DNA of 64,000 nt from Effrenium voratum. Its lineage: Eukaryota; Sar; Dinophyceae; Suessiales; Symbiodiniaceae. The DNA lies in contig CAUJNA010000591.1 in assembly GCA_963377175.1 (NCBI GenBank), positions 151,001-215,000 of the forward strand, in the 5' to 3' direction. Position numbers and translations under genes: made by a program. The stretch's first letter is position 1; every line of letters begins with the position of its first letter. Positions 24,301 to 31,035 of this stretch are shown one piece after another. Under the pieces are notes generated by a model. That model saw only the letters and a list, made by a program, of their open reading frames with translations, was not told the DNA's origin and ran no database searches.

Positions 24301-27300
24301 CGTGAGCCTTGACGAGATTCAAAACCTCTTGGCGGATCCTGTGATGAGCGCCGCGCGGCGACGGGGGTTTGCCCAATGATCTTTGCGGGGGACAGCTGCC
24401 TTTGTTTGGCTTCTTTTGATGGTCTCTCCCCAGCTTGCTCGCACCTCTTGTGGTGTTTGTGCTTGGAACCGCTGGTTGTTTTGCCAGATGGCACCTTCCA
24501 GGGAGCCCTTGGTGTTAAGATGGCCATTGCCTTCAATAGGCTCCCTGCCACGAGCCGAGGATGTGTCGGGGTGTCGGGGTGCGCTTGCCAGCCAGGGCAA
24601 CTCCCTGGTGTCGTTGTTTGAAAAAAGCTCCAGTTCCTTCTTGGAGACCAACCCATCTTGGATGCGTGCAGTACTGCAGTACCCTGGAGTCTTTGTTCCG
24701 CGTTGAGACAGAACTCCCATGCTCACTGGACAGCGCCTGCTAAGCGGCATGATCTTGAACCCCTCAACCTGGAACTCAAGAAATGCGCGGCCCCTGAAGA
24801 GGAATTCCCCCAAAAAACCGTGAATCCGTTCCCTTTTTGCCCTCCAGGACACCTGCAAAACTTTAACGCGGCCCCCTGCGTCTGCCAGCTACGAGGCCTA
24901 TTTCGACATGATCGGCTTCCGCCCCGGAGACGCCTCCATGCTGGCCGCCCTGCTGGACAGGGACGGCTCTTTGCTTGCACCAAGCCTCATGCAGAGGTCC
25001 CCGCTGGGGATTTGTCGGACGGTTCCAACGAGGGCGTCCCCTCTGAGTGGCTCACTCCCTGAGTTTATGGACTTTAAAAGTTGTTGGGTGGGCCATTTTA
25101 GTGGTAAACAACAAGTTCAGACCTGCTTTTGCCAATCCACTCCAAAAGCGAGGTGGGTAGTTTCAGACATCACCTTCTGGCACAGTTTGAGGTGAATATC
25201 AAATATCCGTTGTACATGCTTAAAGGGGAAAGATAGGGAGCCCTGTTGTTTCATGGAACCCACCAATCCAAGCCGACGTTGAACTCTCAGCTGTTCTCAT
25301 ATGAAGCCTTTGCAAGGGTCTCAAGCTGCATATCCAAAGAAGTATGTAACAATGTTCAGGCAGCTCAACTCGCAACACACAAAAGACAATACTCAGATCG
25401 GAGTCTCATTACTACGGAACGGGACGCTATACGGGCCCCTTTTTCCCACTGTGTTTTGTTTATAGCTTGTTTGTATTTTTTTTCAGTCTGTGACCTTTGC
25501 ATGGAGTATGTTCACTTCAAAGGTAATGATTTGAGTGTGTCATTGGCAGTCCCTGTGATGAATTCGATTCTTATTCATAATATTTACATGTCACGGGAAG
25601 TTAGGCCCCTATTTGCAAAGTTCAAGGATGTCCTGTTTGCTTACACAGCTTCCTTGAAGTTGCATATAGATTTCAATTTGTGTACTTGGCCAATACATGT
25701 TTAAACTGAGCTATGCATGTGAATAGCTCATGTTCAGCTAGTATTTGCTGCTTGGGCGTTCGCACGAGTAGCACCATGGTGGCAAGCCTGTTGTGTTATT
25801 GATGACGCAGGATTGGATGTAGTTGAGAACAGCAATGAGAGCCAAAAGAACATCTGCAACTTGCACCGACGTTGATTGCTTCGCCTTCACCTTTAATGAA
25901 GGAGCAGATGTGGCAACAAGGGGCTTGGTTGCACTGGGGCTACAGTTCTAAAACAAATGAATGATGGTTGGGGGCCCATTTGCGGGTAGTAGTCTTATGG
26001 CTTGCCTTGTGCATCACACTTTCTATGGTCATATCATAAAGTAGAGTGGGATAGACTACGTGTGTGCCTGGTGCTTTGGCATGCAACTACATCTGCTGAA
26101 GGTTAGGCCAACGCAGCTGTCTCATCAAGCTGCTACGTTGCTGTTGGTGAGCATCTAGAGTGAAATGGATGCCTCGCTTCAGTGAAACCTGCGTCTTTCA
26201 ATCAGACCCAGTGCTTTCACGTCGCGCAGAACATTTCCATGTTCCATCGTTTCTTGTTCTTTGAGCATAAGGTCTTTTCGGTTGGCCACCAAATCCATAC
26301 CTACTAATCAAAGTTTTGCTTTGGCCTATGGAGGGCACCAGTAGCTTGGCCTATGGAGACGGCACTAGTCAGCACAGGAGCTAGAGAACCTATCCCTGAT
26401 GTAGGAGTTAATGTTGCGCGCTTACAGGCGGTCTGCGTGCCATGTTCATGTTCTACTGGCAATGGGACTAGCTGCAGATAATTCCGCATATCAATGGATC
26501 TTTTCCAGCCCGCACGAGCAACCAGCAGCCCATGGCAAGTGGACATGTTCAGTCCCCAAGCTCAGGTAAGCCTATGACAAGTAATTTTGTTGACTCGGAA
26601 GTGGGCGAACAACTTGCGTGGCCTTCATTCCACCAACCCCTTTTTGAGCTACCGGCATGCAAAGGGGAAATCGAAGATGCTGGTTCAGCAAAGGAGTTTT
26701 TGGCATTTGGAGGTCGTGACCTATGGTTGAGGCCTTTAAGCTGGGATTGCTGAGAGCTCATTCCCACTGTCCCACCCCATACTCAAAGCGTCTCAACCAA
26801 TCGTTTAAGCATGTGTGCCCAAGCCCTACCATTTCCTGTCCAGTTTTCGCTGAGAGGCTCTGGGGAGATCACGCTTCGGGAGTTCATTGCGGGTTGCGAG
26901 CGCATGAAGGGGCAGGCAGTGGTGCGGGGGGGTCAATCCTGCTTGGGGTCGATATCACAATGGAATTTGATTGTTGGAATCTCACAAACTTGCTTGGTTG
27001 CATAGATACAACCCACATCAATGACGCCAAATGAGTAGTTGACGTTTAGACAACTATTAGGATGTTCAAGGGACATGTCCCACATGTTGGGAGTTTTGTG
27101 GCACCACTTGAACGGACTTCGCCGCCTTTGCTTCTAGCATGGGTCGCCTGCGAGTAAATCACTGGCTGCTGTCTCCAAAAAGTAAAACATGTAGTATATT
27201 TGCTATTTATCAATAAATCTATGGAAAAAAGGCCAAACAAGATGTTGTTTGTTGGGGCGAAAACCAGTTGCTGGATGTCCAAGTGCGCGCGAAGTCGTTT

Positions 27301-29569
27301 GCATCTGAAGGTTGTGCTGGCCTGGGCTCTTGGGTTGCAAGCGGCCTCTTTCCCGAGCTAGGTCCCCCAGTATTGGGGGAGGGTTCCCCTACTAAAAGAC
27401 TACACCAAAAGGGTACCCTTGTTCTAACCTCTCTACTGGAGGACCTAGCGAGATTGATTTTGTTGTTGGACAAGTGAAAAGAAGGCAAGTGCAACAGCTG
27501 CAAACAGGAGGGTTCCAACTGAATGTGATGTTGTAGCATCTGGCCATGATTTTCCAGGCGATGGCTGTGGCTCTTGATTCTGCAACGAATTCTTCAGGGA
27601 CTTTGGACCTTTGGAGCTTTGGAGCTTGGTCCTTCCGGAAAATCCACGACGTTCGCAGCAGATCCGTTTGATGGTTATCAAGTCTCATGCAATCCTCTTC
27701 TGCCAAATCCGTATCAAATCCGTATATCTCCGAGTTGATTCCTCATTTTGTTTGTTCAACCAAGAACACCAGGCGTTTGCCAGGCGTTTGGTATCCCTTG
27801 GTATCCCTTGGTTTTTTTCTCGGGTTTCTTCGGATTGATCGGCCCTCCCGGATCCCAAGCACTGAGCAGTTGGTGAGAACGTTCTGGCGCTTTCAGGCCA
27901 AGGGCGTTGATGTGCACATCGTGTTGACCGAGATCGAGCACTTGGTCGAAGCTTGCCCTTCCTCTAGGTCCAGCGATCGGTGCCAACTTTTTTGTCCATT
28001 CTTGTTTGGTTGGGAGGGTCCCCCTAAAATAGACAGAAACAAGTTGGTACCCTTATTCTAACCTCTCTACTGGAGGACCTAATCTTGCTTTGGCGAGGGT
28101 CCAAAGATGCTATGAAGAGTTCTTTACTTTGAACAAGGTTAGTGTCCGGAATCCCTACAGGGAGATTAGGTTAGCTAGTTTCCGGATGGAAGTGTCTTAC
28201 TTTGGCAGCCACGTAACATCATGTAACATGTTTTGACCGCACATATTATGTTAATCCAAACATTTCTGAAACACTCTTTTCAGGGCACTGGAAAGACTAG
28301 TTTCGAAGGGGGTTCAAGAAGTTTACGTACTTCCCAGGGCCTGCAACGGATCCTATTTTGGCCAGAAGCCAGAAACCAGTTGATTTAGAGGCTCGGCACC
28401 CTTGAAAAGCGGGTGTTTCTTTTAGACGTATCCTTCCAGGAACCCTGGTTGATTCCCCCCAATTAAAAAACACACAAAACAAATCAAGAAGGGGAGGACC
28501 GTTCTGAACAGATTCCGAACCTACGCATGTGGGCGAGTTCCGCCCATTTCTTCTATGACAGACTTGCGTGGAGAGTGTTTTGGTTGTTTCTCCGAGCTTT
28601 GTTGGGTCGACTCGTTGCGGAGTTCCACTGGCAGACAGCTCGCGTACTCGGAGCTGCGTTTTCACAAAGGTCGCTGACGGAAGCTCTCATAGGACCTCGA
28701 GGGGTGGAGTAATTAACCGACTGCGATGGATCACCTGGGACTGTTAACGGGAGAAAAGTGATTCCTCAATTCAAGTTAGTTAGTTGTGGTATCTAGTTCA
28801 GGTATAATCCAATCATTACTTTGCGAAACGGCTTTGCTGGTCGCCGACGGTGATTTATATATATATATATATCTAAATTGTATTTTTATTTCGCCATATT
28901 TCGCCTGTGGTGCGATTGCGAGGTATAAGGTTGATGTGCATCTTTTCAATCACCTCTGCAAACATAGTGAGAAACAGCAAACTTTTTGCTGTGTTGCCAA
29001 AGTTTGTCGACTGATTTCAGGAACTCCACTACAGCACACGGGTTCATATAGATCAATGACTACTTTGTCACGAGACCAGAGACAAAAGACCGATGCAACG
29101 CAGCACGGATCAGCTGATGCTGCGGTAGCTTGTGTGTTCTCAGTAGGGACTTTGGGCTGATCGATCCTCTTCCAACCATACATACCTTGGAAGGCTGGCA
29201 GGGAACAAGCAACTGATGCTTCGTGTTGCCTCGCACCATCCAAAAACACAGCAAGAGTCGGCCCTTGTTGGCAAAATCGCCCGCCAGTCAGTGGCCCACC
29301 CAGAGCCACAGGTATGCGCCTCGTGTCTGGGGTTCCTTTTGATAGGCTCAGATTTCCATCTCTTTGGATCAGACTCAGATGACCAGGAACAACCTCAGTT
29401 TGCCATGTAAGACTTTGGGGCGCCAGACCAGTTGATTTCCCTCTTCTTTAGCCAGGCACAAGCCATGCTGCTCCCGACTCCTTCCGAGGAGCGCATCGCG
29501 CATGTGGAAAAGCTCCTCACCGGCCAAGAGCCTCCGCACCACGACTGCCGCCAGATAAATTTGCTCTGA
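140..29569 (+). CDS. Gene 1: single-domain voltage-gated cation channel with C-terminal EF-hand pair (24 inferred exons, 5' partial)
   Basis: The exons listed below join in one frame to about 612 codons and a stop at 29567-29569. Order of parts: acidic and basic N-terminus with a coiled-coil-like stretch (exons 1-6), S1 (7-8), S2 (9-10), S3-S4 (11), S5 (12-13), pore (14-15), S6 (16-17), EF-hand 1 (18-19), EF-hand 2 (20-21), tail (22-24). It should form a plasma- or organelle-membrane cation channel opened by voltage and tuned by calcium, presumably as a tetramer because only one six-helix domain is present. S4 has a basic residue at every third position. EF-hand loops read DLDCDGFVSLDE and DRDGSGEITLRE. 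Similar one-domain, EF-hand-bearing channels are known in dinoflagellates and other protists. Start codon not seen; exons upstream of position 140 are likely. Boundaries were chosen by phase and AG acceptors; the order of exons 7-22 is strongly supported, exons 1-5 less so. Confidence 0.85.
487..573 (+). CDS. Channel exon 2 (coiled-coil-like)
   Basis: TTACAG acceptor, 29 codons in phase 0, GC donor (GCAGGG). Translates EKEAAQKQAQEERDAK then AKILNKRVKEEIQ, a highly charged helix that could form a coiled coil in the cytosolic N-terminus. Confidence 0.55.
750..784 (+). CDS. Channel exon 3
   Basis: Eleven codons plus two bases (VFEWKSASKTF), acceptor CACGAG and a proposed GA donor (GAAGAG). The reading frame stays open to a stop at 945-947, so a longer terminal exon is the alternative. 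Phase 2 at the end fits the one-base start of the next exon. Confidence 0.4.
1830..2165. repeat. (CTAT/CCAT/CTGT)n tetranucleotide array
   Basis: Imperfect tetranucleotide repeat on the plus strand. The large open frames that translate to SIHLSIC/YLSIYLS are by-products of the repeat. Confidence 0.95.
2177..2400. repeat. (GATA)n array
   Basis: GATA repeat with occasional CATA, the reverse complement of the array ending about 10 bases upstream, so the two could pair into a long hairpin. Confidence 0.95.
2465..2790. repeat. Degenerate tandem repeat, unit about 40 to 55 bp
   Basis: Core TTGCCACGAAATCTG followed by a CCTGAC...TGCGAAA segment recurs about seven times (for example near 2502, 2543, 2585, 2626, 2680). 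Minisatellite-like, with decaying spacing. Confidence 0.8.
2790..2853 (+). mobile_element. Introner-like family 1, 5'-truncated copy
   Basis: Right half of the family (GACTACAGAAAA...GGTACCCTTATTCTAA...CTACTGGAGAACCTAG). The left terminus is missing. The acceptor of channel exon 4 lies 26 bases downstream. Confidence 0.85.
2880..2948 (+). CDS. Channel exon 4
   Basis: Acceptor GCCAAAG, one base plus 22 codons plus two bases, GT donor (GTTGCG). Translates VAPDRQSNMRPISH then VLRLSRKL. Third codon positions are strongly G/C, as in the proven channel exons, and both phases fit its neighbours. Confidence 0.55.
3451..3555 (+). repeat. Repeat family 2, subtype a
   Basis: Bounded by GTATGGGTCAAAATT and TTTTTGACCCACTGCCA. 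Interior shares TTTAGTCCATGTTTCCATTT and AAGCCATTTTGGG with the copy at 11034. Confidence 0.9.
4025..4111 (+). repeat. Repeat family 7
   Basis: CAAAACCCGGGTGGCTGAAG through AACCATAAATAGCTGCGGCC to TCTTTACATGGTTCTG. Shared with 48668-48750 and 59114-59203. Confidence 0.9.
4112..4240 (+). repeat. Repeat family 6
   Basis: GGGCTCCTTAAAAGTTACAT, then TTGCAACCATTTGAAACATG, then ACCACCATTTACAAGTTGCA. Nearly the same at 36528-36652. Contains an imperfect inverted repeat TTGCAACCATTT/CAAGTTGCAA. Abuts family 7. Confidence 0.9.
5266..5367 (+). CDS. Channel exon 5
   Basis: Acceptor GCTAAG, GT donor (GTGATG). Reads GALTGNGEVCLTKRLE then LARAKHERNQSLNESMAR, a basic amphipathic stretch just ahead of S1. 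One-base start and two-base end match exons 4 and 6. Confidence 0.65.
6124..6177 (+). CDS. Channel exon 6
   Basis: Reads NASLKKRAEQFLKFIFGR. Acceptor CCCGAG, proposed GA donor (GAGGGA). Basic, amphipathic helix immediately before S1, as is common in voltage-gated channels. Confidence 0.7.
6387..6465 (+). CDS. Channel exon 7: start of S1
   Basis: Acceptor GTCGAG, 26 codons, GC donor (GCCCCA). Reads GEDDEDVKASELSW then LIFETVAAFMIL. The F-E-T/V start of a hydrophobic helix after an acidic linker is the usual S1 of dinoflagellate channels. Confidence 0.85.
7679..7710 (+). CDS. Channel exon 8: end of S1
   Basis: Acceptor CGCCGAG, then ANSFLLGIEA, completing S1 (...AAFMIL/ANSFLLGIEA). GC donor (GCCGCT). 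The N-S...G-x-E pattern is typical of the S1 end. The exact 3' end could shift a few bases. Confidence 0.75.
7711..9337. other. Intron of gene 1
   Basis: A family-5 copy at 9183-9264 is the only repeat recognised. The GGGACCA/TGGTCCC-like dyad around 8640-8710 is weak. No coding exon supported. Confidence 0.6.
9183..9264 (+). repeat. Repeat family 5
   Basis: TTAGGACTTCAACTTTTTGC...AAAGCTAAACTTTTAGCAGG. Inverted pair CAACTTTTTG/TAAACTTTTAGC flanks the interior. Ends 73 bases before channel exon 9. Confidence 0.85.
9338..9372 (+). CDS. Channel exon 9: S1-S2 link / S2 start
   Basis: Thirty-five bases reading SATLIAFSVLF with G or C in nearly all third positions. One-base start and end fit exons 8 and 10. 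GC donor (GCCCTT). All six frames are unusually open here, so this exon is less certain than its neighbours. Confidence 0.5.
10053..10108. repeat. 8-bp tandem repeat (GTCACCGA)7
   Basis: Seven units; the first carries GTGACCGA. GTCACCGA is near-palindromic with GTGAC, and the run follows a CG-rich stretch (GCTCGCGCGCGCC). Confidence 0.97.
10148..10255 (+). repeat. Repeat family 3
   Basis: ATGTGGCTGTGGGTCAAACA...GGAACCAAAGACTACAACCT...TTTTGAGCCACAACCATGT. Ends are inverted (GTGGCT.TGGGTCAAA / TTTGAGCCACA). Second copy at 46983-47093. Confidence 0.9.
10262..10352 (+). repeat. Repeat family 5, divergent
   Basis: Shares GGTTC...CCTTTTAGTAAGGGATCTGA GCACAGC with copies at 47796 and 50461. Confidence 0.7.
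10394..10490 (+). repeat. Repeat family 4
   Basis: TGCCCAGTGACGCCCTTTTT...CCCATGGCCACTGGGCATCT. Termini TGCCCAGTG / CACTGGGCA are perfect inverted repeats of 9 bp. Confidence 0.92.
11034..11126 (+). repeat. Repeat family 2, subtype a
   Basis: GGCATGGGTCAAAATTCC...CTATTTTTGACCCACAGCCA. Its end provides a CAG about 15 to 20 bases before channel exon 10. Confidence 0.92.
11142..11269 (+). CDS. Channel exon 10: S2 to S3 start
   Basis: Reads AATKAYLERRFAAQVL, then IRLKALGVHVYF and LGEDKAWNLCDVML. The R-L-K-A-x-G-V...G-E-D-x-A-W-N-x-x-D run is the classic S2-S3 junction. GC donor (GCACCT). The 5' boundary could instead be 11156. A family-2 repeat ends about 15 bases upstream. Confidence 0.85.
11270..13591. 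other. Intron of gene 1 with CGCGAAAGA repeats
   Basis: The stretch 12965-13460 holds about eight copies of CGCGAAAGA or close variants in loose spacing. An alternating TA run lies at 12877-12898. Short arginine- or glutamate-rich open frames at 11939-12277 have no splice support. Confidence 0.65.
12965..13465. repeat. Dispersed CGCGAAAGA repeats
   Basis: CGCGAAAGA or TCGCGAAAGA at about 12968, 12992, 13011, 13186, 13197, 13425 and 13434, with GGCGAAAG at 13207 and CTCGCGAAGA at 13455. Two clusters share GGCGATGGAGTTCGCGAAAG-like context, suggesting block duplication. Confidence 0.85.
13592..13706 (+). CDS. Channel exon 11: S3 and voltage sensor S4
   Basis: Acceptor CAGCTTAG, 38 codons plus one base, GC donor (GCACCT). 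S3 reads VIISIVDISMIASG. S4 reads LSVLKMVKMLRVVRLFRIF with the final R split across the junction: K, K, R, R, R, R at every third place, the hallmark of a voltage sensor. Confidence 0.95.
13707..15165. other. Intron of gene 1
   Basis: Poly-G runs at 14190-14200 and 14425-14437. Nothing else recognised. Confidence 0.6.
15166..15256 (+). CDS. Channel exon 12: S4-S5 linker and S5
   Basis: Acceptor GCACGAG. Reads FFRQLATLAAMVADSVKQ, then LVWALVMFFMV, the S4 end, linker and S5. The GC donor (GCATCC) splits a codon that becomes ATG TAC with exon 13. A 9-bp tandem repeat begins 26 bases after the donor. Confidence 0.93.
15283..15328. repeat. 9-bp tandem repeat (GAGCGAGCC)5
   Basis: Five units starting 26 bases downstream of the exon-12 donor, within a longer C/G/A tract. 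Confidence 0.95.
15929..15983 (+). CDS. Channel exon 13: end of S5
   Basis: Acceptor ATCTTAG, then YVFAISLTSSCTDWLKDQ, ending S5 and starting the pore turret. GC donor (GCGTGG). Confidence 0.93.
16503..16557 (+). CDS. Channel exon 14: pore turret
   Basis: Acceptor GCTCTCAG, then VDYTAKDWRTEAQQSSAP plus one base, GC donor (GCGGGC). Extracellular linker between S5 and the pore helix; phase fits both sides. Confidence 0.75.
16916..17035 (+). repeat. Repeat family 2, subtype b
   Basis: TTGGCTGTGGGTCAAAACC...GATGTTCACTGGGGGTACGG...TTGACCCATGGCCATTT. Ends form an inverted repeat of about 17 bp. Confidence 0.92.
17238..17316. repeat. (GGGA)n / (TCCC)n tract
   Basis: About 20 near-perfect GGGA units. 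Plus strand can form stacked G-quadruplexes. Confidence 0.97.
18063..18154 (+). CDS. Channel exon 15: pore helix and selectivity filter
   Basis: Reads VRQVYHHFGDVPRSID, then TLFETTLGGLSWHE. F-G-x-x-P-R-S-x-x-T-L-F precedes the filter, as in the Nav/Cav-type fold. The filter T-T-L-G-G-L-S-W lacks the acidic residue usual for Ca or Na selectivity. GC donor (GCGCGC). Confidence 0.92.
18210..18315 (+). repeat. Repeat family 2, subtype a, divergent
   Basis: GATGGGTGTGGGTC...TTCATGTTTCTATTTACCAG...ATTTTTGACCCACAGCCAGA. Confidence 0.85.
18393..18513 (+). mobile_element. Introner-like family 1, full length
   Basis: CAGGTCCCCCAGCGAGG to CTGCTGGAGGACCTAG. Interior GGGAGGGTTCCCCTCCTA and CTTATTCTAACCTCTCTG are family constants. 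Confidence 0.92.
19039..19133 (+). repeat. Repeat family 2, subtype b, 5' degenerate
   Basis: Retains CACCACCCAATTTGGTCTCT, GGGATGTTCACTGGGGGTG and CTTTTGACCCATGGCCAT; the left terminus is decayed. Confidence 0.8.
19926..20022 (+). CDS. Channel exon 16: S6
   Basis: Acceptor CGGCCAG, 32 codons plus one base, GC donor (GCAGGG). Reads LMDALGYVDALSYG then LMSCYIIFTVLALLNVFT. S6 gate helix with the conserved L-N-V-F near the cytosolic end. Confidence 0.93.
20534..20589 (+). CDS. Channel exon 17: S6 end
   Basis: Acceptor TGCCAG, reads VFVDNALQNSKKQRQIQI (preceded by a split G). The V-F-V-D-N-A-L start after S6 is typical of this channel family. GC donor (GCGCCT). Confidence 0.9.
20590..21890. other. 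Intron of gene 1
   Basis: No repeat family recognised. An open frame at 20879-21130 (GLTARLGRSNC...) has no clear splice sites and is left unassigned. Confidence 0.55.
21891..21963 (+). CDS. Channel exon 18: EF-hand 1, first half
   Basis: Acceptor GATAAG, reads EETIDKKKENLDQIIE then FFVATDLD. The last residues D-L-D are loop positions 1 to 3 of an EF-hand. Proposed GA donor (GACCCT); reading on would give a stop at once. Confidence 0.85.
22020..22560. repeat. (TTTG/TTGG)n strand-asymmetric tract
   Basis: Mixed TTTG, TTGG, TTGC and (GGTTT)n repeats; from about 22110 to 22500 there are few bases other than G and T on the plus strand. The 248- and 257-aa frames here are repeat artefacts. Confidence 0.95.
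23053..23963. mobile_element. Fold-back element with long inverted arms
   Basis: Arms 23190-23480 and 23555-23868 are reverse complements at over 90 percent by eye, with one insertion of about 25 bp in the right arm. Outer arms CTAGCCCCGGCTCGG (23083) and CCGAGCCGGGGCTAG (23899) extend the symmetry, each flanked by a T or A run. A 9-bp direct repeat CAGGTGAGG (23053-23061 and 23955-23963) bounds the whole, as a target-site duplication would. No transposase is present, so it would be non-autonomous. Confidence 0.9.
23121..23183. repeat. (TTGG)n run
   Basis: About 14 TTGG units between outer and inner left arms of the fold-back element. Confidence 0.95.
24291..24348 (+). CDS. Channel exon 19: EF-hand 1, second half
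   Basis: Acceptor GTCCCAG, reads DGFVSLDEIQNLLADPVM, giving a complete loop D-L-D-C-D-G-F-V-S-L-D-E with exon 18. The 3' boundary is ambiguous by one or two bases because AGC occurs at both exon edges. Confidence 0.85.
24889..24965 (+). CDS. Channel exon 20: EF-hand 2, first half
   Basis: Reads YEAYFDMIGFRPGDAS then MLAALLDRD, ending at loop position 3 of the second EF-hand. GC donor (GCTCTT). The hexamer GGCTCT spans both this donor and the next acceptor. Confidence 0.9.
24966..26856. other. Intron of gene 1
   Basis: A/T-richer than the rest of the window. An open frame at 25246-25704 has low G/C at third positions and no motif. A short direct repeat TTGGCCTATGGAG occurs at 26320 and 26346. 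Nothing else supported. Confidence 0.55.
26857..26915 (+). CDS. Channel exon 21: EF-hand 2, second half
   Basis: Reads GSGEITLREFIAGCERMKGQ with the first G split across the junction. Completes D-R-D-G-S-G-E-I-T-L-R-E, all calcium ligands present. GC donor (GCAGTG). Confidence 0.92.
27358..27448 (+). mobile_element. Introner-like family 1, short variant
   Basis: CTAGGTCCCCCAGTATTGGG to CTACTGGAGGACCTAG, 91 bp, with an internal deletion. Lies inside the intron between channel exons 21 and 22. Confidence 0.93.
27897..27950 (+). CDS. Channel exon 22: post-EF-hand helix
   Basis: Acceptor GCTTTCAG, 18 codons: AKGVDVHIVLTEIEHLVE. The K-G-Q/A-K-x-V-D transition after the second EF-hand is common in these channels. 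GC donor (GCTTGC) 13 bases before a family-1 element. Confidence 0.85.
27964..28082 (+). mobile_element. Introner-like family 1, 3' end mutated
   Basis: CTAGGTCCAGCG to CTCTACTGGAGGACCTAA. The terminal G is A, destroying the AG acceptor. Lies 13 bases after the exon-22 donor. Confidence 0.92.
28083..29251. other. Rest of last long intron of gene 1
   Basis: Contains an isolated open frame at 28527-28712 (LAWRVFWLFLRALLGRLV) that could be an exon but lacks matching phase, and a (TA)n run at 28857-28872. Confidence 0.5.
29252..29311 (+). CDS. Channel exon 23: C-terminal tail
   Basis: Acceptor AACACAG, 20 codons in phase 0, canonical GT donor (GTATGC). Reads QESALVGKIARQSVAHPEPQ. Linked to the channel by phase and position. 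Confidence 0.6.
29456..29569 (+). CDS. Channel exon 24: C-terminus and stop
   Basis: Good pyrimidine tract and acceptor TTTAGCCAG, then AQAMLLPTPSEERIAHVE, KLLTGQEPPHHDCRQINLL and TGA. Third positions are G/C-rich. The opposite strand is also open here (29375-29623) but lacks such a clear splice context. Confidence 0.65.
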   Translation, partial: AQAMLLPTPSEERIAHVEKLLTGQEPPHHDCRQINLL

Positions 29570-29650
29570 CGCGAGGCAAGCGGTTTCGGAGAGGGACTTG
29601 AAACAAGCGGGCGAAGGGCTCAAGCCCTTGACTGCTACTGGGTTGGATCT

Positions 29651-29733
29651 TTAGACTTTAACTTTTTGGGAAATCAATGGGTTTTCCACTAAACCCCCAA
29701 AAAGTTAAACTTTTTGCAGGGGGGTCAACAGCA
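29651..29733 (+). repeat. Repeat family 5
   Basis: TTTAGACTTTAACTTTTTGG...AAAAAGTTAAACTTTTTGCA. Lies about 80 bases after the channel stop, in or just beyond the 3' untranslated region. Confidence 0.88.
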
Positions 29734-30542
29734 ACCAAGAGCCGGGCTCCAAAAAGCTTCCGGTGGTCTGCGGGCTTTGCTTCCGAGGTGCGAGCACCGC
29801 GCCAAATTCAGCAGGTCGGTTTCAGAGTGAATAAAGACGCATGATTAGTCTGGATGAGTTTGATGGGCTTTGCTGCACCATGAGTGTTGGCGCATGGAGC
29901 ATAGCTAGGGCCTGGTAAGCTCAAAAACCGTTCAGAGGACTAGGTGGATGGTTCCCATGTTACGGATCCAGCAAGCTAAAAGGCTGGTTAAAAGGGAAAC
30001 CAGATGGAAGCCAACCGTTTTCGGTTTCCCCCCCCCCCCCCCCCGGGAATTTGAGACCTCATACCAGTTTCTCTTGCAAACTTTTGGGCGTGGCAAGAAT
30101 ATCTCGCAACCTTCTCCATGCCGAAGACAGAAGAACAGCGAGTGGGAGGCCAGCTTTCTCTTGAAGCTCGTCAACGCCAAACACACCACCAACACCCCAA
30201 ACTTCGGAGGAGATGGCATCGCCCCCCAGACGGGGCAACTCCAAACAAGACGGACGACGGTAATTACCGGGTTCGGTTCAAAAGGAGTGGGTTGCAAGCG
30301 GCAGGCGCCCTGCGAGAACTTCGCTGCCAGTGGATCTGATCTGAACCGAGTCGGGGGTAGCCCGCGAGCGAGGTGAAATGTTGACTCATCGCGTGAGGCG
30401 TATTTTGTGTTGTTGAGTGGAGTTTGTTCACATCTCATGTTGCAAGATATCCTTGAGACGAATGAGTAACGTGTTTTTTCTCAGATGATGGATTTTTGCT
30501 TCGAGAGGAACTCCCAAAAGGTCCGCAAAGGCACTTGTGATA

Positions 30543-31035
30543 CCGCGAAGCCAATTCGCGCAGCCCGGTAACATGGACACAGGCGAAGCCACTTTGCGAA
30601 GCCACTTCGTGGTTATAGTATGTTATGTACTTTCATGGCAGTAGCATAAGGTTGATGTTTAGAGTCACTTTCAGATGGCTGGAAGACTCTGACAAGACTA
30701 CAGTAGATTACAGTCAGACCACAGGAGGACGACCGGAAGAGTACTCTGCGTTTCAGACCAGTTTCGCGAAGCCTTTGCGAAGCTTCCGCGTGTCCAACTT
30801 CCACGCTCCGCCCCTTTGAGGCCCAGACATGTCTCCTAGTCCTGAGGCTCAATGTCTCTCTCAACGCCTCGCTCCCTTTCACATAGACTCACAACTAAAT
30901 GAGAGCGCAAGCGTGAGAGATGTTTGTGGAACAAACGTCCGCGAAGCACGGCGAAGCCACTCCGCGAAGCCACAGTCTTGCCGCGAAGCCTCGAAGCCAA
31001 CCCTTCCACGAATTCTGGCCCCGCGAAGCCCCTGG
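30543..31035. repeat. Dispersed GCGAAGCC(A) repeats
   Basis: CGCGAAGCC or GCGAAGCCA recurs at about 30544, 30581, 30595, 30766, 30775, 30939, 30949, 30962, 30979 and 31021, irregularly spaced. Related in sequence to the CGCGAAAGA family at 13 kb. Confidence 0.88.

Noticed and set aside
29375..29623. Minus-strand frame opposite channel exon 24
   Set aside because: Looks protein-like but lacks splice sites; the plus reading has a strong acceptor and matching phase.
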